Below are positions 22,899-32,178 of a stretch of DNA of 46,095 nucleotides, in pieces (position 1 is the first letter of the stretch; every line of letters begins with the position of its first letter). Location: NCBI GenBank assembly GCA_945861685.1, contig CAMAVO010000004.1, positions 1 through 46,095 of the forward strand, read 5' to 3'. This stretch comes from Chitinophaga pinensis. Lineage in GTDB: Bacteria; Bacteroidota; Bacteroidia; SXHM01. A program made the translations under genes and the position numbers. Under the pieces are notes generated by a model. It saw only the letters and a program-made list of their open reading frames with translations. It did no database searches and had not been told where the DNA came from.

Positions 22899-24284
22899 AT
22901 GAAAAAATCAATCCTGTTATTTCTTTTTTCGGCAATTACTATTCTTTCTGCTTTTGCAGACAGCCTAAGTATTTCAGCTGATTCAATTAAACCTAATCCT
23001 TTCGCCAATAAACAAGCTAATGTTTATGTCTTTGATATAAAAGAAGAAATAGGCCCTTCCATCTGGAGAAAAATGGAAAAGGCTTTTAATCAAGCGGAAG
23101 AACTAAAATCAGACTTAATTTTGCTGCACATGAATACATACGGAGGTGCAGTGGTACAGGCAGATTCCATGCGCACAAAAATTCTTCATTCCGAAATCCC
23201 CGTTTATGTTTTTATTGATAACAATGCAGCTTCGGCCGGTGCGTTAATTGCTATTTCCTGTGACAGTATTTACATGCGCTCGGGCGCAAACATTGGCGCT
23301 GCCAGTGTGGTTAATGAAAATGGTGAAGTCCTTCCCGATAAATATCAAAGTTACATGCGCAGCACCATGCGCTCAACATCTGAAGCCACAGGGCGCAATC
23401 CCAATATTGCAGAGGCAATGGTTGACCCCAGAATTTACATTGAAGGAATTAATGACTCCGGAAAAGTATTGACATTTACAGCCAAAGAAGCAATGGAGCA
23501 TAATTTCTGCGAAGGAATGGGCGAAAATATTGATGAAGTTCTGAAACTTGCTCAGATTAAGGATTACAAAATCACACGATTTGAACCCACACGATTAGAT
23601 AACATTATTGGATGGTTAATCAGCCCTGCTGTAAGCGGAGTTTTAATCATGCTGATTATCGGTGGGATATATTTTGAGATACAAGCTCCGGGCATTGGTC
23701 TAGCCGGATTAGCAGCTCTTGTAGGTGCGTTACTTTATTTTGCTCCGCTTTATTTAGAAGGCCTGGCAGCCAACTGGGAAATACTGGTATTCTTTATTGG
23801 ACTTATTTTATTGGCAATTGAAATTTTTGCCTTACCCGGATTTGGAGTAGCCGGAATTTCAGGGATTATTCTGATGGTTTCATCACTGATGTTAAGTCTT
23901 GTTGGCAATGTAGGATTTGACTTTGACCCTGTAAGTGCTTCGCGCGCAACCGAAGCTGTTCTAATCGTTTTCACTGCACTTCTGATTGCGATCCCGCTTT
24001 CTGTTTTTCTTGGTTTTAAATTTCTGAACAGTAGTTTTTTCGGGCGACTGGCCTTAAACACCGTTCAGGAAAGTTCGCAAGGTTATACCTCAGTTGACGT
24101 TGTTGCCGGAAACAATCTTGTGGAAAAAACAGGAACCGCGTTTACCGTTTTGCGTCCTTCAGGAAAAATATCTATTGACGGAGAAATTTATGATGCAACT
24201 GCTTTAACAGGCTATATTGAAAAAGGTGAAGCTATTAAGGTGGTGAAATTTGAAACTGCGCAGGCAGTGGTTGTGAAAATATAA
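22899..24284 (+). CDS. NfeD-family membrane serine protease (ClpP-class)
   Basis: The 461-residue protein starts with a signal peptide (ILLFLFSAITILSAFAD). Residues 35-225 form a ClpP-like domain (VYVFDIKEEIGPSIWRKMEK, LILLHMNTYGGAV, FIDNNAASAGALIAISCD with the probable catalytic serine, and DKYQSYMRSTMRS with a candidate lysine). Four hydrophobic segments follow (for example ISPAVSGVLIMLIIGGIYFE, LAALVGALLYFAPLYL, ILVFFIGLILLAIEIFALPG). The last 75 residues are an NfeD OB-fold. Such long NfeD proteins sit in the cytoplasmic membrane and are thought to cleave or organise partner membrane proteins of the stomatin/flotillin type; no such partner is adjacent here. Confidence 0.9.
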   Translation: MKKSILLFLFSAITILSAFADSLSISADSIKPNPFANKQANVYVFDIKEEIGPSIWRKMEKAFNQAEELKSDLILLHMNTYGGAVVQADSMRTKILHSEIPVYVFIDNNAASAGALIAISCDSIYMRSGANIGAASVVNENGEVLPDKYQSYMRSTMRSTSEATGRNPNIAEAMVDPRIYIEGINDSGKVLTFTAKEAMEHNFCEGMGENIDEVLKLAQIKDYKITRFEPTRLDNIIGWLISPAVSGVLIMLIIGGIYFEIQAPGIGLAGLAALVGALLYFAPLYLEGLAANWEILVFFIGLILLAIEIFALPGFGVAGISGIILMVSSLMLSLVGNVGFDFDPVSASRATEAVLIVFTALLIAIPLSVFLGFKFLNSSFFGRLALNTVQESSQGYTSVDVVAGNNLVEKTGTAFTVLRPSGKISIDGEIYDATALTGYIEKGEAIKVVKFETAQAVVVKI

Positions 24285-24290
24285 TCTGAA

Positions 24291-27026
24291 TTATTTTTTC
24301 AAATTATCCAGTTCGCGTTTCAGTTCTTTTTCAGAGCCTGCTACAAGTTGAGCAAGTCTTTCAAGTTTTGTTTTGAGTAAATCCTGATCACTGCTTTTTG
24401 CATCCGACAGTTCTATTTCATTCGCAATTTGAAGTGACTCGTTCATGCCCATCATCCCGAATGATGATTTTATTTTGTGAGCTGTACGCTTAAGTTTTTC
24501 AATGTCATGCTTTTTAAAACTGGCCTTCATTTCTTTCAACATCAGAGGTGTATTGCGCAAATAAATCTCAATCATTTCAGCCATAAATACATCATCGCCA
24601 CCGGTAAGTTCTTTCAATGATTGCGTATTAACAAAAGAATCAGAATTATATATCTCACGGTCACTTACGTTATTTTCATTACCTGTCAGTGTTAGAATTT
24701 TATGCAATAATTCACCTTGCTTAAACGGTTTTGAGAGGTAATCGTTCATTCCTGCTTCAAAACATTTTTTGCGTTCTTCAACCAACGCATCTGCTGTCAT
24801 TGCCATAATGGGAACCTGAGCTTTGTCTTTATCACGGTAGTTTCTTATTCTGCGTGTAGTTTCAAATCCATCCATTTCAGGCATCTGTACATCCATCAGG
24901 ATAATACTGTAATCATTCTTCTTAAACAACTCAAATCCGGCTTTACCATTTGGAGCAATATCAAGACCAGCATTCCATTGTTTGCGAATAATTTTATCAA
25001 CCAAACGTTGGTTCATTTCGTTGTCTTCGCACAACAGAATTTTGATTCCTTTAAGACTAACATCTTCAGCCGGTGCAATTGCTTTATTCATGAGCACAAT
25101 ATCTTCTTCACTTCCTTTTTCGAACTCAAGCGTAAAGCTGAATAATGTTCCTGTGCCTTCATTACTTTTCAGATTAAGGGTCCCTCCCATCAGTTTTACC
25201 AGTTGATCAACAATGGTAAGTCCCAGTCCGGTTCCACCGTATTTACGGGTTGTATCGCTGCTTGCCTGCGTAAAACTCTGAAAAACTATATCCAACTTAT
25301 CCTTAGGAATTCCAATGCCTGTATCTTCCACTTTAAAATGAATAATGCAACGTTTTTCCGCTATACTTTTCAATTCAGCACTTACCTCAATCCAGCCTTT
25401 TGAAGTAAATTTCATGGCATTGCTTACCAGATTAATAAGCACCTGATCTAATCGCACCGCATCACCAATCAACGCTTGCGGGATTTTGTGGTCAATATTA
25501 AAAATGAGTTTTACGTTTTTCTGCTTTGCTTTCAGTGCAAATAAACTCTTCACTGTTTTAATCACTTCAGGAAAACTAAAGAGCGTATGTTCAATGTTAA
25601 GTTTCCCCGCTTCTATTTTTGAAAAATCAAGAATATCATTAATGATAACGGTAAGATTTTCTCCTGCCTGCCGAATAGCACTCACACTATCTTGCTGATC
25701 ACTATTGAGTTTGCTGCGCATCAGCAATTCAGCAAAACCAATTATTGAATTCATTGGGGTGCGAATTTCATGACTCATGTTTGCGAGAAACTGCTCCTTT
25801 ACTTTTGCCGATTGTTCGGCTATATTTTTTGCATGAACTAATCTAAACTCTGTTTTCTTTTTCTCAGTAATATCATTAACAATTTCAATATGCTTTCCTT
25901 TAAGTTCATTTTCTTCCTTAACGGGTGTATTGACAATTGATATCCAAAAAGGGTTTCCGTTTTTATGATAATTAAGTATCTCTATATAGAATGGTTCCTT
26001 TTCTTCTTGTTTTTTACGGGCATAGGCAATAGTTTCCATATTAGAGTTTGGCCCTAACATAAGTGAACTCGGTGTTTTTCCTATAATATCTTCTAATGTG
26101 TATCCGGTAATCCTTGTAAATCCGTCATTAACCCATTCCACAATGCCCTCTGAATTTGAAATAAGAACTCCGTTTTCTGTATTCTTTGCAACCAGTGAAA
26201 GCTTGTTGATTTCCTCGTTTTTCCTTTTCTCTTCCGTGATATCATGTCCAATTCCAAGAAAACCTGTTATTTCTTTATTCTCATTATAAAGTGAAGTGAT
26301 GGAAAGTAAAACCGGAAAGCGGGAACCGTCTTTACGGATATATGTCCATTCTCGCTCATCTGGGAAACCGGTATGTTTGGTTTTAGCAACAAACGTTTCA
26401 AAACCAGGCTGTATATTCAACTTTAACTCACGGTTCAATTCTTCTGTTCTTCTGACTACTTCATTCTTGTCATGTATGGGCTGCGGGGTTAATTTACCAA
26501 TCATATCAGCAGCAGAGTAGCCCAATAATTCTTCAGCGGTTTTATTAAAGGTCAGTATTATACCATTAGGATCGGTAGAAATAATGGAAAAGTTTGCACT
26601 GTCAAGAACCGCATTATTTAAAGCGTTGACTTTAATCAGATTGCTTTGCAGTTCTACCAGGGCTGTGAAATCTTTGGCAACGGCATATATCATCCCTGTT
26701 TGTGGGTCTGGTGCTGCAGTCCAGTCAAGAACCTTTAAAGAACCGTCTTTGCAATAATATCTGTTTCTGAAATTAATAGTGGGCTTACCTTGCGAAAGTG
26801 CTGCAACTTCATTCAGCGTTGCCTGCAAATCATCAGGATGAATAAATTCAAGAAATGGTTTTGAAATAAGTTCGTCACGGGTATAGCCTAAAACTTTCTC
26901 AAACGCAGGATTCAACTCTTTAAAATATCCATCCGTACCTGCTATGCAAAGCATATCAAACGAGAGCGAAAAAAATTTCTCGAACTCGGCAGAAAAATTG
27001 AGTTTGTTTTCTTTGGACTGAGGCAT
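24291..27026 (-). CDS. Hybrid sensor histidine kinase with three PAS domains, receiver and HPt
   Basis: The 911-residue protein has no membrane segment, so it is probably cytoplasmic. It has three PAS/PAC units (about 12-125, 140-268 and 280-392; [59 protein letters not shown]). A HisKA domain has His419 in [13 protein letters not shown]. The HATPase follows ([31 protein letters not shown]). A receiver domain has Asp712 in [15 protein letters not shown], and an HPt domain has His850 in [11 protein letters not shown]. This is a complete His-Asp-His phosphorelay on one chain. The LytTR regulator gene is 30 bases upstream on the same strand and is the likely output. Confidence 0.93.
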   Translation of the reverse strand: MPQSKENKLNFSAEFEKFFSLSFDMLCIAGTDGYFKELNPAFEKVLGYTRDELISKPFLEFIHPDDLQATLNEVAALSQGKPTINFRNRYYCKDGSLKVLDWTAAPDPQTGMIYAVAKDFTALVELQSNLIKVNALNNAVLDSANFSIISTDPNGIILTFNKTAEELLGYSAADMIGKLTPQPIHDKNEVVRRTEELNRELKLNIQPGFETFVAKTKHTGFPDEREWTYIRKDGSRFPVLLSITSLYNENKEITGFLGIGHDITEEKRKNEEINKLSLVAKNTENGVLISNSEGIVEWVNDGFTRITGYTLEDIIGKTPSSLMLGPNSNMETIAYARKKQEEKEPFYIEILNYHKNGNPFWISIVNTPVKEENELKGKHIEIVNDITEKKKTEFRLVHAKNIAEQSAKVKEQFLANMSHEIRTPMNSIIGFAELLMRSKLNSDQQDSVSAIRQAGENLTVIINDILDFSKIEAGKLNIEHTLFSFPEVIKTVKSLFALKAKQKNVKLIFNIDHKIPQALIGDAVRLDQVLINLVSNAMKFTSKGWIEVSAELKSIAEKRCIIHFKVEDTGIGIPKDKLDIVFQSFTQASSDTTRKYGGTGLGLTIVDQLVKLMGGTLNLKSNEGTGTLFSFTLEFEKGSEEDIVLMNKAIAPAEDVSLKGIKILLCEDNEMNQRLVDKIIRKQWNAGLDIAPNGKAGFELFKKNDYSIILMDVQMPEMDGFETTRRIRNYRDKDKAQVPIMAMTADALVEERKKCFEAGMNDYLSKPFKQGELLHKILTLTGNENNVSDREIYNSDSFVNTQSLKELTGGDDVFMAEMIEIYLRNTPLMLKEMKASFKKHDIEKLKRTAHKIKSSFGMMGMNESLQIANEIELSDAKSSDQDLLKTKLERLAQLVAGSEKELKRELDNLKK

Positions 27027-27056
27027 TCCTTTTTGCTGATTAACGCCCCTTTGGTT

Positions 27057-27737
27057 TTACAAAATATTCAGTCGTCTTACCAAACCATCTTTATTGGAGC
27101 GGCTTACAGGAATAAGCTTCTCATTCAATACAATGGTATTTTCTTCAATGGTATTGATTTTGTCAAGCCTTACAATATAGGAACGATGTACACGCATAAA
27201 ATCGGCAGAAGGAAGTTTGCTTTCAATTGCTTTCATCGTTGAAAGCACAGTGTAGCGTGTTGTTTTGGTGTAAATATTTACGTAATCCGAAAAAGCTTCT
27301 ATGTAATAGATATTAGGCAAGTCAAGTTTCACTAATTTAGAATCCTGTTTAATCAGAAGTGAATTACTTCCCTCGCTTTTAACGTTCTCGTAAATCTGAC
27401 GAGCCTTCTCAACCGCTTTCATGTAACGTGCAAACTGAACAGGCTTTAACAGGTAATCAGTTACGTTATATTCAAATGCATCAACAGCATATTCCTTTTT
27501 AGAAGAAACAATAATAACCTGACAGGCGACTTCTACATTTTTTATAAATTCAATACCACTCATCTCCGGCATTTCAACATCCAGAAACATCAGATCAATC
27601 TGGTTGTCATGGATTACTTTCTGCGCCTCAACAGCATCTTTGCATTCTGCAACAAGATTAAGGAAATCACTACGCTCAACACATTTTCTCAAGGCTGCTC
27701 TTGAAAGTTCATCGTCATCAACAATTATACAGTTCAT
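27057..27737 (-). CDS. LytTR-family response regulator
   Basis: The 226-residue protein has an N-terminal receiver domain (CIIVDDDELSRAALRKCVER; phosphoacceptor Asp53 in LMFLDVEMPEMSG; conserved Lys in YLLKPVQFARY). A C-terminal LytTR DNA-binding domain follows (LPNIYYIEAFSDYVNIYTKT, MRVHRSYIVRLDKI, LIPVSRSNKDGLVRRLNIL). It belongs to the AlgR/LytR type that binds direct repeats. The gene precedes the hybrid kinase with HPt output, so phosphate transfer between them is expected. In Bacteroidota such regulators often act in cell-envelope control. Confidence 0.93.
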   Translation of the reverse strand: MNCIIVDDDELSRAALRKCVERSDFLNLVAECKDAVEAQKVIHDNQIDLMFLDVEMPEMSGIEFIKNVEVACQVIIVSSKKEYAVDAFEYNVTDYLLKPVQFARYMKAVEKARQIYENVKSEGSNSLLIKQDSKLVKLDLPNIYYIEAFSDYVNIYTKTTRYTVLSTMKAIESKLPSADFMRVHRSYIVRLDKINTIEENTIVLNEKLIPVSRSNKDGLVRRLNIL

Positions 27738-27762
27738 TTTGTGGTTATTTATTATTTAACAA

Positions 27763-27784
27763 AAATGCCGCTTCTGCGGCATTT
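27763..27784. terminator. Terminator after the small exported protein gene
   Basis: A perfect 9-bp inverted repeat AAATGCCGC-TTCT-GCGGCATTT is followed on the minus strand by TTGTT. It ends the minus-strand gene at 27791 and separates it from the LytTR gene. Confidence 0.85.
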
Positions 27785-27790
27785 CAATGG

Positions 27791-28327
27791 TTATTTTCCT
27801 ACTCCTTCAACATTTAACTCAATGCACCAGTGACCAGCTACCCGATTATTGTACATATACAATTCAAATTTTACTTTAGGTCCTTTTTTTGCTTCATAAC
27901 CTACTAGCTTTCTGAAGTTGGTATCTTCAAGATAGAGATCATTGGTTTTATCTTTGTCCATCATTTTCCATTCCGGACTTGCGGCAAAACATGCTTTAAT
28001 TTTTTCTTTATAGCTTTCAAACTCCTGAACCAGTTTAGCTTCCGGAACATCACCTTTTACAGCACTTGTTGCTATCAACTCTTCATAAGCTGGATACTCC
28101 TGACTGTCGTTCAGATATCCTTTATCTTTTCCTAAATGTGCAGTTGACACAAAGAACGGACGTGCTTCTCCTGAAATTTGTTTTGATGTTGCTTCGCCAC
28201 GCAAACCGGTAAACTGTGTATTTCCTGCATCAACAATTTTCTTGAGGTTAGTACACAAATCGTCCTGCGCTAAAGCAAAGGTAAAAACTGCAAATAATGA
28301 GAGTGTAGTTAAAATTATTTTCTTCAT
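27791..28327 (-). CDS. Small exported protein of unknown function
   Basis: The 178-residue protein begins with a clear signal peptide (KKIILTTLSLFAVFTFALAQ). The mature part has two cysteines (LCTNLKKIV, KACFAASPEW) and a C-terminal beta-rich segment (GPKVKFELYMYNNRVAGHWC). I do not recognise the family. The pattern of a charged central region followed by strands ending 'ELYMYNN...' has a loose echo in the 244-residue protein at 44146-44880. A TACTTTTG -7 element precedes it and a terminator follows, so it is monocistronic. Confidence 0.75.
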   Translation of the reverse strand: MKKIILTTLSLFAVFTFALAQDDLCTNLKKIVDAGNTQFTGLRGEATSKQISGEARPFFVSTAHLGKDKGYLNDSQEYPAYEELIATSAVKGDVPEAKLVQEFESYKEKIKACFAASPEWKMMDKDKTNDLYLEDTNFRKLVGYEAKKGPKVKFELYMYNNRVAGHWCIELNVEGVGK

Positions 28328-28357
28328 ACTTTTCAGAATGGTTCTGTTTAGGGTTCA

Positions 28358-28365
28358 CAAAAGTA
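28358..28365 (-). promoter_or_regulatory. -7 promoter element of the small exported protein gene
   Basis: On the minus strand this reads TACTTTTG, an exact TAnnTTTG match, 30 bases upstream of the ATG at 28327. Confidence 0.55.
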
Positions 28366-28422
28366 AGTGTTTTATTGAAATAGATGTAATTTTTCTTGAA
28401 CGAAACAAATACAAAGCCATAA

Positions 28423-28452
28423 TTTGATACGCAGCCTATTTGTCTATATTTG
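28423..28452 (+). promoter_or_regulatory. Promoter of the nucleotide-sugar operon
   Basis: A -33 TTTG at 28423-28426 and a -7 TATATTTG at 28445-28452 are separated by 18 bp, close to the Bacteroidota consensus. Transcription should begin near 28457. This excludes the upstream in-frame ATG at 28424 and sets the DegT start at 28484 or 28496. Confidence 0.75.
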
Positions 28453-28483
28453 CAGCCGCTTAAAAAAAGCATTTAAAAAAAGG

Positions 28484-29629
28484 ATGGAAACTACCATGAA
28501 GAAAATACAAATGGTTGACTTGAAAACCCAGTATGAGCATATCAAAACTGAGGTAGATGCAGCCATTCAGAATGTGATTACTACTACTACATTCATCAAC
28601 GGTCCGGAAGTAAAATCTTTTCAGGCTGAACTGGAGAAATACCTTGGCGTGAAGCACGTTATTCCGTGTGCCAACGGAACAGATGCATTGCAAATTGCCA
28701 TGATGGCATTAAATCTTCAACCGGGCGATGAAGTGATTACCGCAAATTTCACTTATGTGGCAACTGCAGAAGTTATTGCATTATTGAAATTAACTCCGGT
28801 ATTGGTAGAAGTAAATCCCGACACATTTACCATTGACCCTGCTGCAATTGAAAAGGCAATAACTTCAAAAACAAAAGCCATTGTTCCCGTTCATCTTTAC
28901 GGACAGTGTGCCGACATGGAACCTATTATGGAAATTGCACGCAAACATAACCTCTTTGTGATTGAAGATGTGGCGCAGGCAATTGGTGCTGACTACACAT
29001 TTAAAGATGGTAAAAAAGCAAAAGGCGGAACTATAGGAACAGTAGGATGCACTTCGTTTTTCCCTTCTAAAAACCTTGGTTGCTATGGCGATGGCGGTGC
29101 AATGTACACCAATGACGATAAACTTGCTGCACGTTTGCGCATTATTGCCAACCACGGACAATCTGTACAATATATTCATGATGATATTGGAGTAAACTCG
29201 CGCCTTGACAGTATACAGGCAGCAGTATTGAGAGTAAAACTCAAACACCTTGATGAATATGCTGCAGCCCGAAATAAAGTGGCTGACTATTATGATAAAG
29301 CATTTGCAAATAATCCTAAAATAAAAACACCAGCACGTGCTAAAAACTCAACCCATGTTTTTCATCAATACACATTGGTGTTAAATGGTGTTGACCGCAC
29401 ACAACTGAAAGAATTCTTAGCTAGCAAAGATATTCCTGCAATGATTTATTATCCAAAGCCATTGCATCATCAGAAGGCGTATGCAAATTCTGCATTTAAA
29501 GATTCAGATTTCCAAACAACTATTCACTTATGTAAAAACGTAATCTCATTACCAATGCATACAGAGATGGATAACGAAACACTTTCTTATATCACTGAAA
29601 ACGTTTTGAAATTTGTAAATAAATCATAG
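28484..29629 (+). CDS. DegT/DnrJ/EryC1-family PLP aminotransferase (nucleotide-sugar aminotransferase)
   Basis: From ATG 28484 the product has 381 residues; ATG 28496 is equally possible. Family motifs include KKIQMVDLKTQYEHIKTEV, FINGPEVKSFQAELEKYL, IPCANGTDALQIAMMAL, VIEDVAQAIGADY, and SFFPSKNLGCYGDGGAM with the PLP lysine. The enzyme adds an amino group to a keto sugar on UDP or dTDP, as in WbpE-type UDP-hexuluronate aminotransferases. It lies upstream of UDP-glucose dehydrogenase and UDP-xylose synthase genes, with a hairpin repeat between, so it probably serves a surface polysaccharide. The exact substrate is unknown. Confidence 0.9.
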   Translation: METTMKKIQMVDLKTQYEHIKTEVDAAIQNVITTTTFINGPEVKSFQAELEKYLGVKHVIPCANGTDALQIAMMALNLQPGDEVITANFTYVATAEVIALLKLTPVLVEVNPDTFTIDPAAIEKAITSKTKAIVPVHLYGQCADMEPIMEIARKHNLFVIEDVAQAIGADYTFKDGKKAKGGTIGTVGCTSFFPSKNLGCYGDGGAMYTNDDKLAARLRIIANHGQSVQYIHDDIGVNSRLDSIQAAVLRVKLKHLDEYAAARNKVADYYDKAFANNPKIKTPARAKNSTHVFHQYTLVLNGVDRTQLKEFLASKDIPAMIYYPKPLHHQKAYANSAFKDSDFQTTIHLCKNVISLPMHTEMDNETLSYITENVLKFVNKS

Positions 29630-29635
29630 AACTGT

Positions 29636-29694
29636 CACCCTGAGCGTAGTCGAAGGGCTATGATAATTGATGCTTCGACTTCGCTCAGTATGAC
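29636..29694. repeat. Imperfect palindrome of the TGTCACCCTGAGC family
   Basis: Left arm TGTCACCCTGAGCGTAGTCG followed by AAGGG, and right arm CTTCGACTTCGCTCAGTATG followed by ACA, fold back on each other around a 16-base loop. Related arms occur at 16447-16470 and 34291-34340, so this is a dispersed element in the DegT-ugd gap, not a gene-specific site. Confidence 0.75.
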
Positions 29695-29729
29695 ATACTC
29701 AAATTAAATCATTGACAAATTAATTAAAG

Positions 29730-31055
29730 ATGAACATAGCAGTTGTAGGAACAGGATACGTTGGATTGGTTACCGGAACTTGTTTTGCCGAAACGGGAAA
29801 CAATGTTATCTGCGTAGACATTGATGTAGAGAAAGTACGCAAGATGCAGGACGGCATTGTGCCGATTTATGAACCGCACCTAGATGTGATTTTTGAGCGC
29901 AACATCAAACAAGGTCGTTTAGCTTTCACTACCAATCTTGCTGAAGCCATTGAAAATGCAAAAGTGATTTTCCTTGCGCTGCCAACACCTCCGGGCGAAG
30001 ATGGCTCTGCCGACCTCTCTTATATTTTAGGTGTGGCGGATGATTTAGGCAAGCTCATTAAAGATTACAAAGTTATTGTTGACAAGAGCACCGTACCCGT
30101 TGGAACTGCCGAGAAAGTTCGCGTGGCGATTGCAAAGAACGCTAAAGTTGAATTCGATGTGGTAAGCAATCCCGAATTTTTGCGTGAGGGTTTTGCAGTA
30201 GATGATTTTATGAAACCCGACCGCGTTGTTATCGGAACAAGTTCAGAGAAAGCAAAACACATTATGGGTGATTTATTCAAGCCGTATGTGCGCCAGGGAA
30301 ATCCGGTGATATTTATGGACGAGAAAAGTGCGGAGCTTACTAAATACGCTGCCAACGCTTTTCTTGCAACAAAAATTACCTTCATGAACGAGATTGCAAA
30401 TCTTTGCGAACTGTTAGGCGCTGATGTAGATAAAGTGCGCATAGGCATTGGCTCTGACGACCGCATCGGAAAACGTTTTCTTTTTCCGGGCATTGGTTAT
30501 GGCGGAAGCTGTTTCCCGAAAGATGTGCAGGCCATTGCAAAATCGGCAAGTGATGTGGGCTACAACTTTGCCCTGTTGCAAGCGGTGATGGAAGTAAACG
30601 AGAAACAGAAAACCATTATCGTTCCTAAAATTCTGGAATACTTTGGTGGTTCGTTAAAAGGAAAAAAGATTGCCCTATGGGGATTGGCCTTCAAGCCCGA
30701 TACCGATGATATCAGGGAGGCACCCGCTCTTTATATTATAGAAGAATTGCTGAAAGCCGGTGCGGAAGTAACGGCTTTTGACCCCGAAGCAATGAACAAC
30801 GTAAAGAAGCTGTTGGGAACAAAAATAAACTTCACCGAAAATCATTACGATGCGCTTAACAATGCCGATGCCTTGGTGATAGCAACGGAGTGGAGCCTTT
30901 TCCGCAATCCTGATTTTGATAAAATTACTGCAACGTTGAAGAACAAAGTAATTTTTGACGGACGCAATTTATACGACAATCAAAGCATGAAAGAACTTGG
31001 TTTCACCTATTACAGCATAGGACGCGAAGCCGTAAATACCCCTGTAAATGTCTGA
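29730..31055 (+). CDS. ugd: UDP-glucose 6-dehydrogenase
   Basis: The 441-residue NAD-dependent enzyme oxidises UDP-glucose to UDP-glucuronate in two steps. The Rossmann motif is [20 protein letters not shown]. Further motifs are [51 protein letters not shown], and [16 protein letters not shown] with the catalytic cysteine. The C-terminal UDP-binding domain has [17 protein letters not shown]. Length fits the family. Its last 8 bases overlap the start of the UDP-xylose synthase gene, so the two enzymes are made together and act in sequence. Confidence 0.97.
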   Translation: MNIAVVGTGYVGLVTGTCFAETGNNVICVDIDVEKVRKMQDGIVPIYEPHLDVIFERNIKQGRLAFTTNLAEAIENAKVIFLALPTPPGEDGSADLSYILGVADDLGKLIKDYKVIVDKSTVPVGTAEKVRVAIAKNAKVEFDVVSNPEFLREGFAVDDFMKPDRVVIGTSSEKAKHIMGDLFKPYVRQGNPVIFMDEKSAELTKYAANAFLATKITFMNEIANLCELLGADVDKVRIGIGSDDRIGKRFLFPGIGYGGSCFPKDVQAIAKSASDVGYNFALLQAVMEVNEKQKTIIVPKILEYFGGSLKGKKIALWGLAFKPDTDDIREAPALYIIEELLKAGAEVTAFDPEAMNNVKKLLGTKINFTENHYDALNNADALVIATEWSLFRNPDFDKITATLKNKVIFDGRNLYDNQSMKELGFTYYSIGREAVNTPVNV

Positions 31056-31998
31056 AAGAAAAAGAGTACTCATTACGGGAGCCGCAGGCTTCCTTGGTTC
31101 ACACCTGTGCGACCGGTTTATTAAAGAAGGATACCATGTTATAGGCATGGACAACCTGATTACCGGAAGCCTCAGCAATATTGAGCACCTGTTCAAGCTC
31201 GAGCAGTTTGAGTTCTATCATCATGATGTTTCTAAGTTTGTGTTTGTGCCTGGCAAGCTGGATTACATTCTGCACTTTGCTTCGCCTGCCAGCCCTATTG
31301 ACTATTTAAAAATTCCTATCCAAACGCTGAAAGTAGGTTCACTTGGAACCCACAACCTGCTTGGTTTAGCTCGCGCAAAAAATGCAAGGATGCTCATTGC
31401 TTCTACATCAGAAGTATATGGCGACCCGAACGTACATCCTCAGAATGAGGATTACTGGGGCAATGTAAATCCTATTGGTCCGCGCGGTGTTTATGATGAG
31501 GCTAAGCGTTTTCAGGAAGCGATTACGATGGCTTACCACACCTATCACCAATTGGAGACACGCATTATCCGCATCTTTAATACCTACGGACCAAGAATGA
31601 GATTAGATGACGGTCGTGCTCTGCCTGCCTTTATGGGTCAAGCGCTTCGCGGACAAGACATCACCGTTTTTGGTGACGGCAGTCAAACCCGTTCATTCTG
31701 TTATGTAGATGATCTGGTGGAAGGCATTTACCGCCTGCTGCTAAGTGATTATGCTAACCCTGTGAACATAGGTAACCCCGATGAAATTACCATCAAACAA
31801 TTTGCTGAAGAAATTATTGCGCTTACAGGCACCAAACAAAAAATAATCTACAATCCACTTCCAACTGACGACCCTAAACAGCGCAGACCCGATATTACCC
31901 GTGCTAAAGAATTGCTGGGCTGGGAACCAAAAGTGCAGCGCAAAGAAGGATTGAAGATTACGTTTGATTATTTTAAGAATTTGCCGGAGTTTAAATAG
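31048..31998 (+). CDS. uxs: UDP-glucuronate decarboxylase (UDP-xylose synthase)
   Basis: The 316-residue short-chain dehydrogenase/reductase has [53 protein letters not shown], and the catalytic [10 protein letters not shown] (YxxxK), with [20 protein letters not shown] typical of UXS. It decarboxylates UDP-glucuronate, the product of the preceding gene, to UDP-xylose. The start overlaps ugd by 8 bases. A strong terminator follows at 32017-32050. Confidence 0.95.
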   Translation: MSERKRVLITGAAGFLGSHLCDRFIKEGYHVIGMDNLITGSLSNIEHLFKLEQFEFYHHDVSKFVFVPGKLDYILHFASPASPIDYLKIPIQTLKVGSLGTHNLLGLARAKNARMLIASTSEVYGDPNVHPQNEDYWGNVNPIGPRGVYDEAKRFQEAITMAYHTYHQLETRIIRIFNTYGPRMRLDDGRALPAFMGQALRGQDITVFGDGSQTRSFCYVDDLVEGIYRLLLSDYANPVNIGNPDEITIKQFAEEIIALTGTKQKIIYNPLPTDDPKQRRPDITRAKELLGWEPKVQRKEGLKITFDYFKNLPEFK

Positions 31999-32016
31999 TA
32001 AGAACTGAAAATTTAC

Positions 32017-32050
32017 AACTAAGAAAGGCGCAATAGCGCCTTTCTTAGTT
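32017..32050 (+). terminator. Terminator of the nucleotide-sugar operon
   Basis: A perfect 15-bp stem, AACTAAGAAAGGCGC at 32017-32031 with its complement at 32036-32050, encloses an AATA loop. The descending arm reads CTTTCTTAGTTTAG and is T-rich. Confidence 0.92.
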
Positions 32051-32124
32051 TAGCTGTTATTTCATTTTATATATCAACAGATAAACAAGGCTAATTGACG
32101 AAAATAATCGGTGGAAAACATTTA

Positions 32125-32155
32125 TTGTAAATCTGTGTTTTATCATTTACGTTTG
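32125..32155 (+). promoter_or_regulatory. Promoter of the M43 protease gene
   Basis: A -33 TTG at 32125-32127 and a -7 TACGTTTG at 32148-32155 are 20 bp apart. The start codon is 24 bases beyond the -7 box. Confidence 0.7.
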
Positions 32156-32178
32156 CACATACTATTTTAAAAACCACA

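Noticed and set aside
28424-28483. Longer start for the DegT aminotransferase
   Set aside because: It lies within the -33/-7 promoter, so it would not be in the mRNA.
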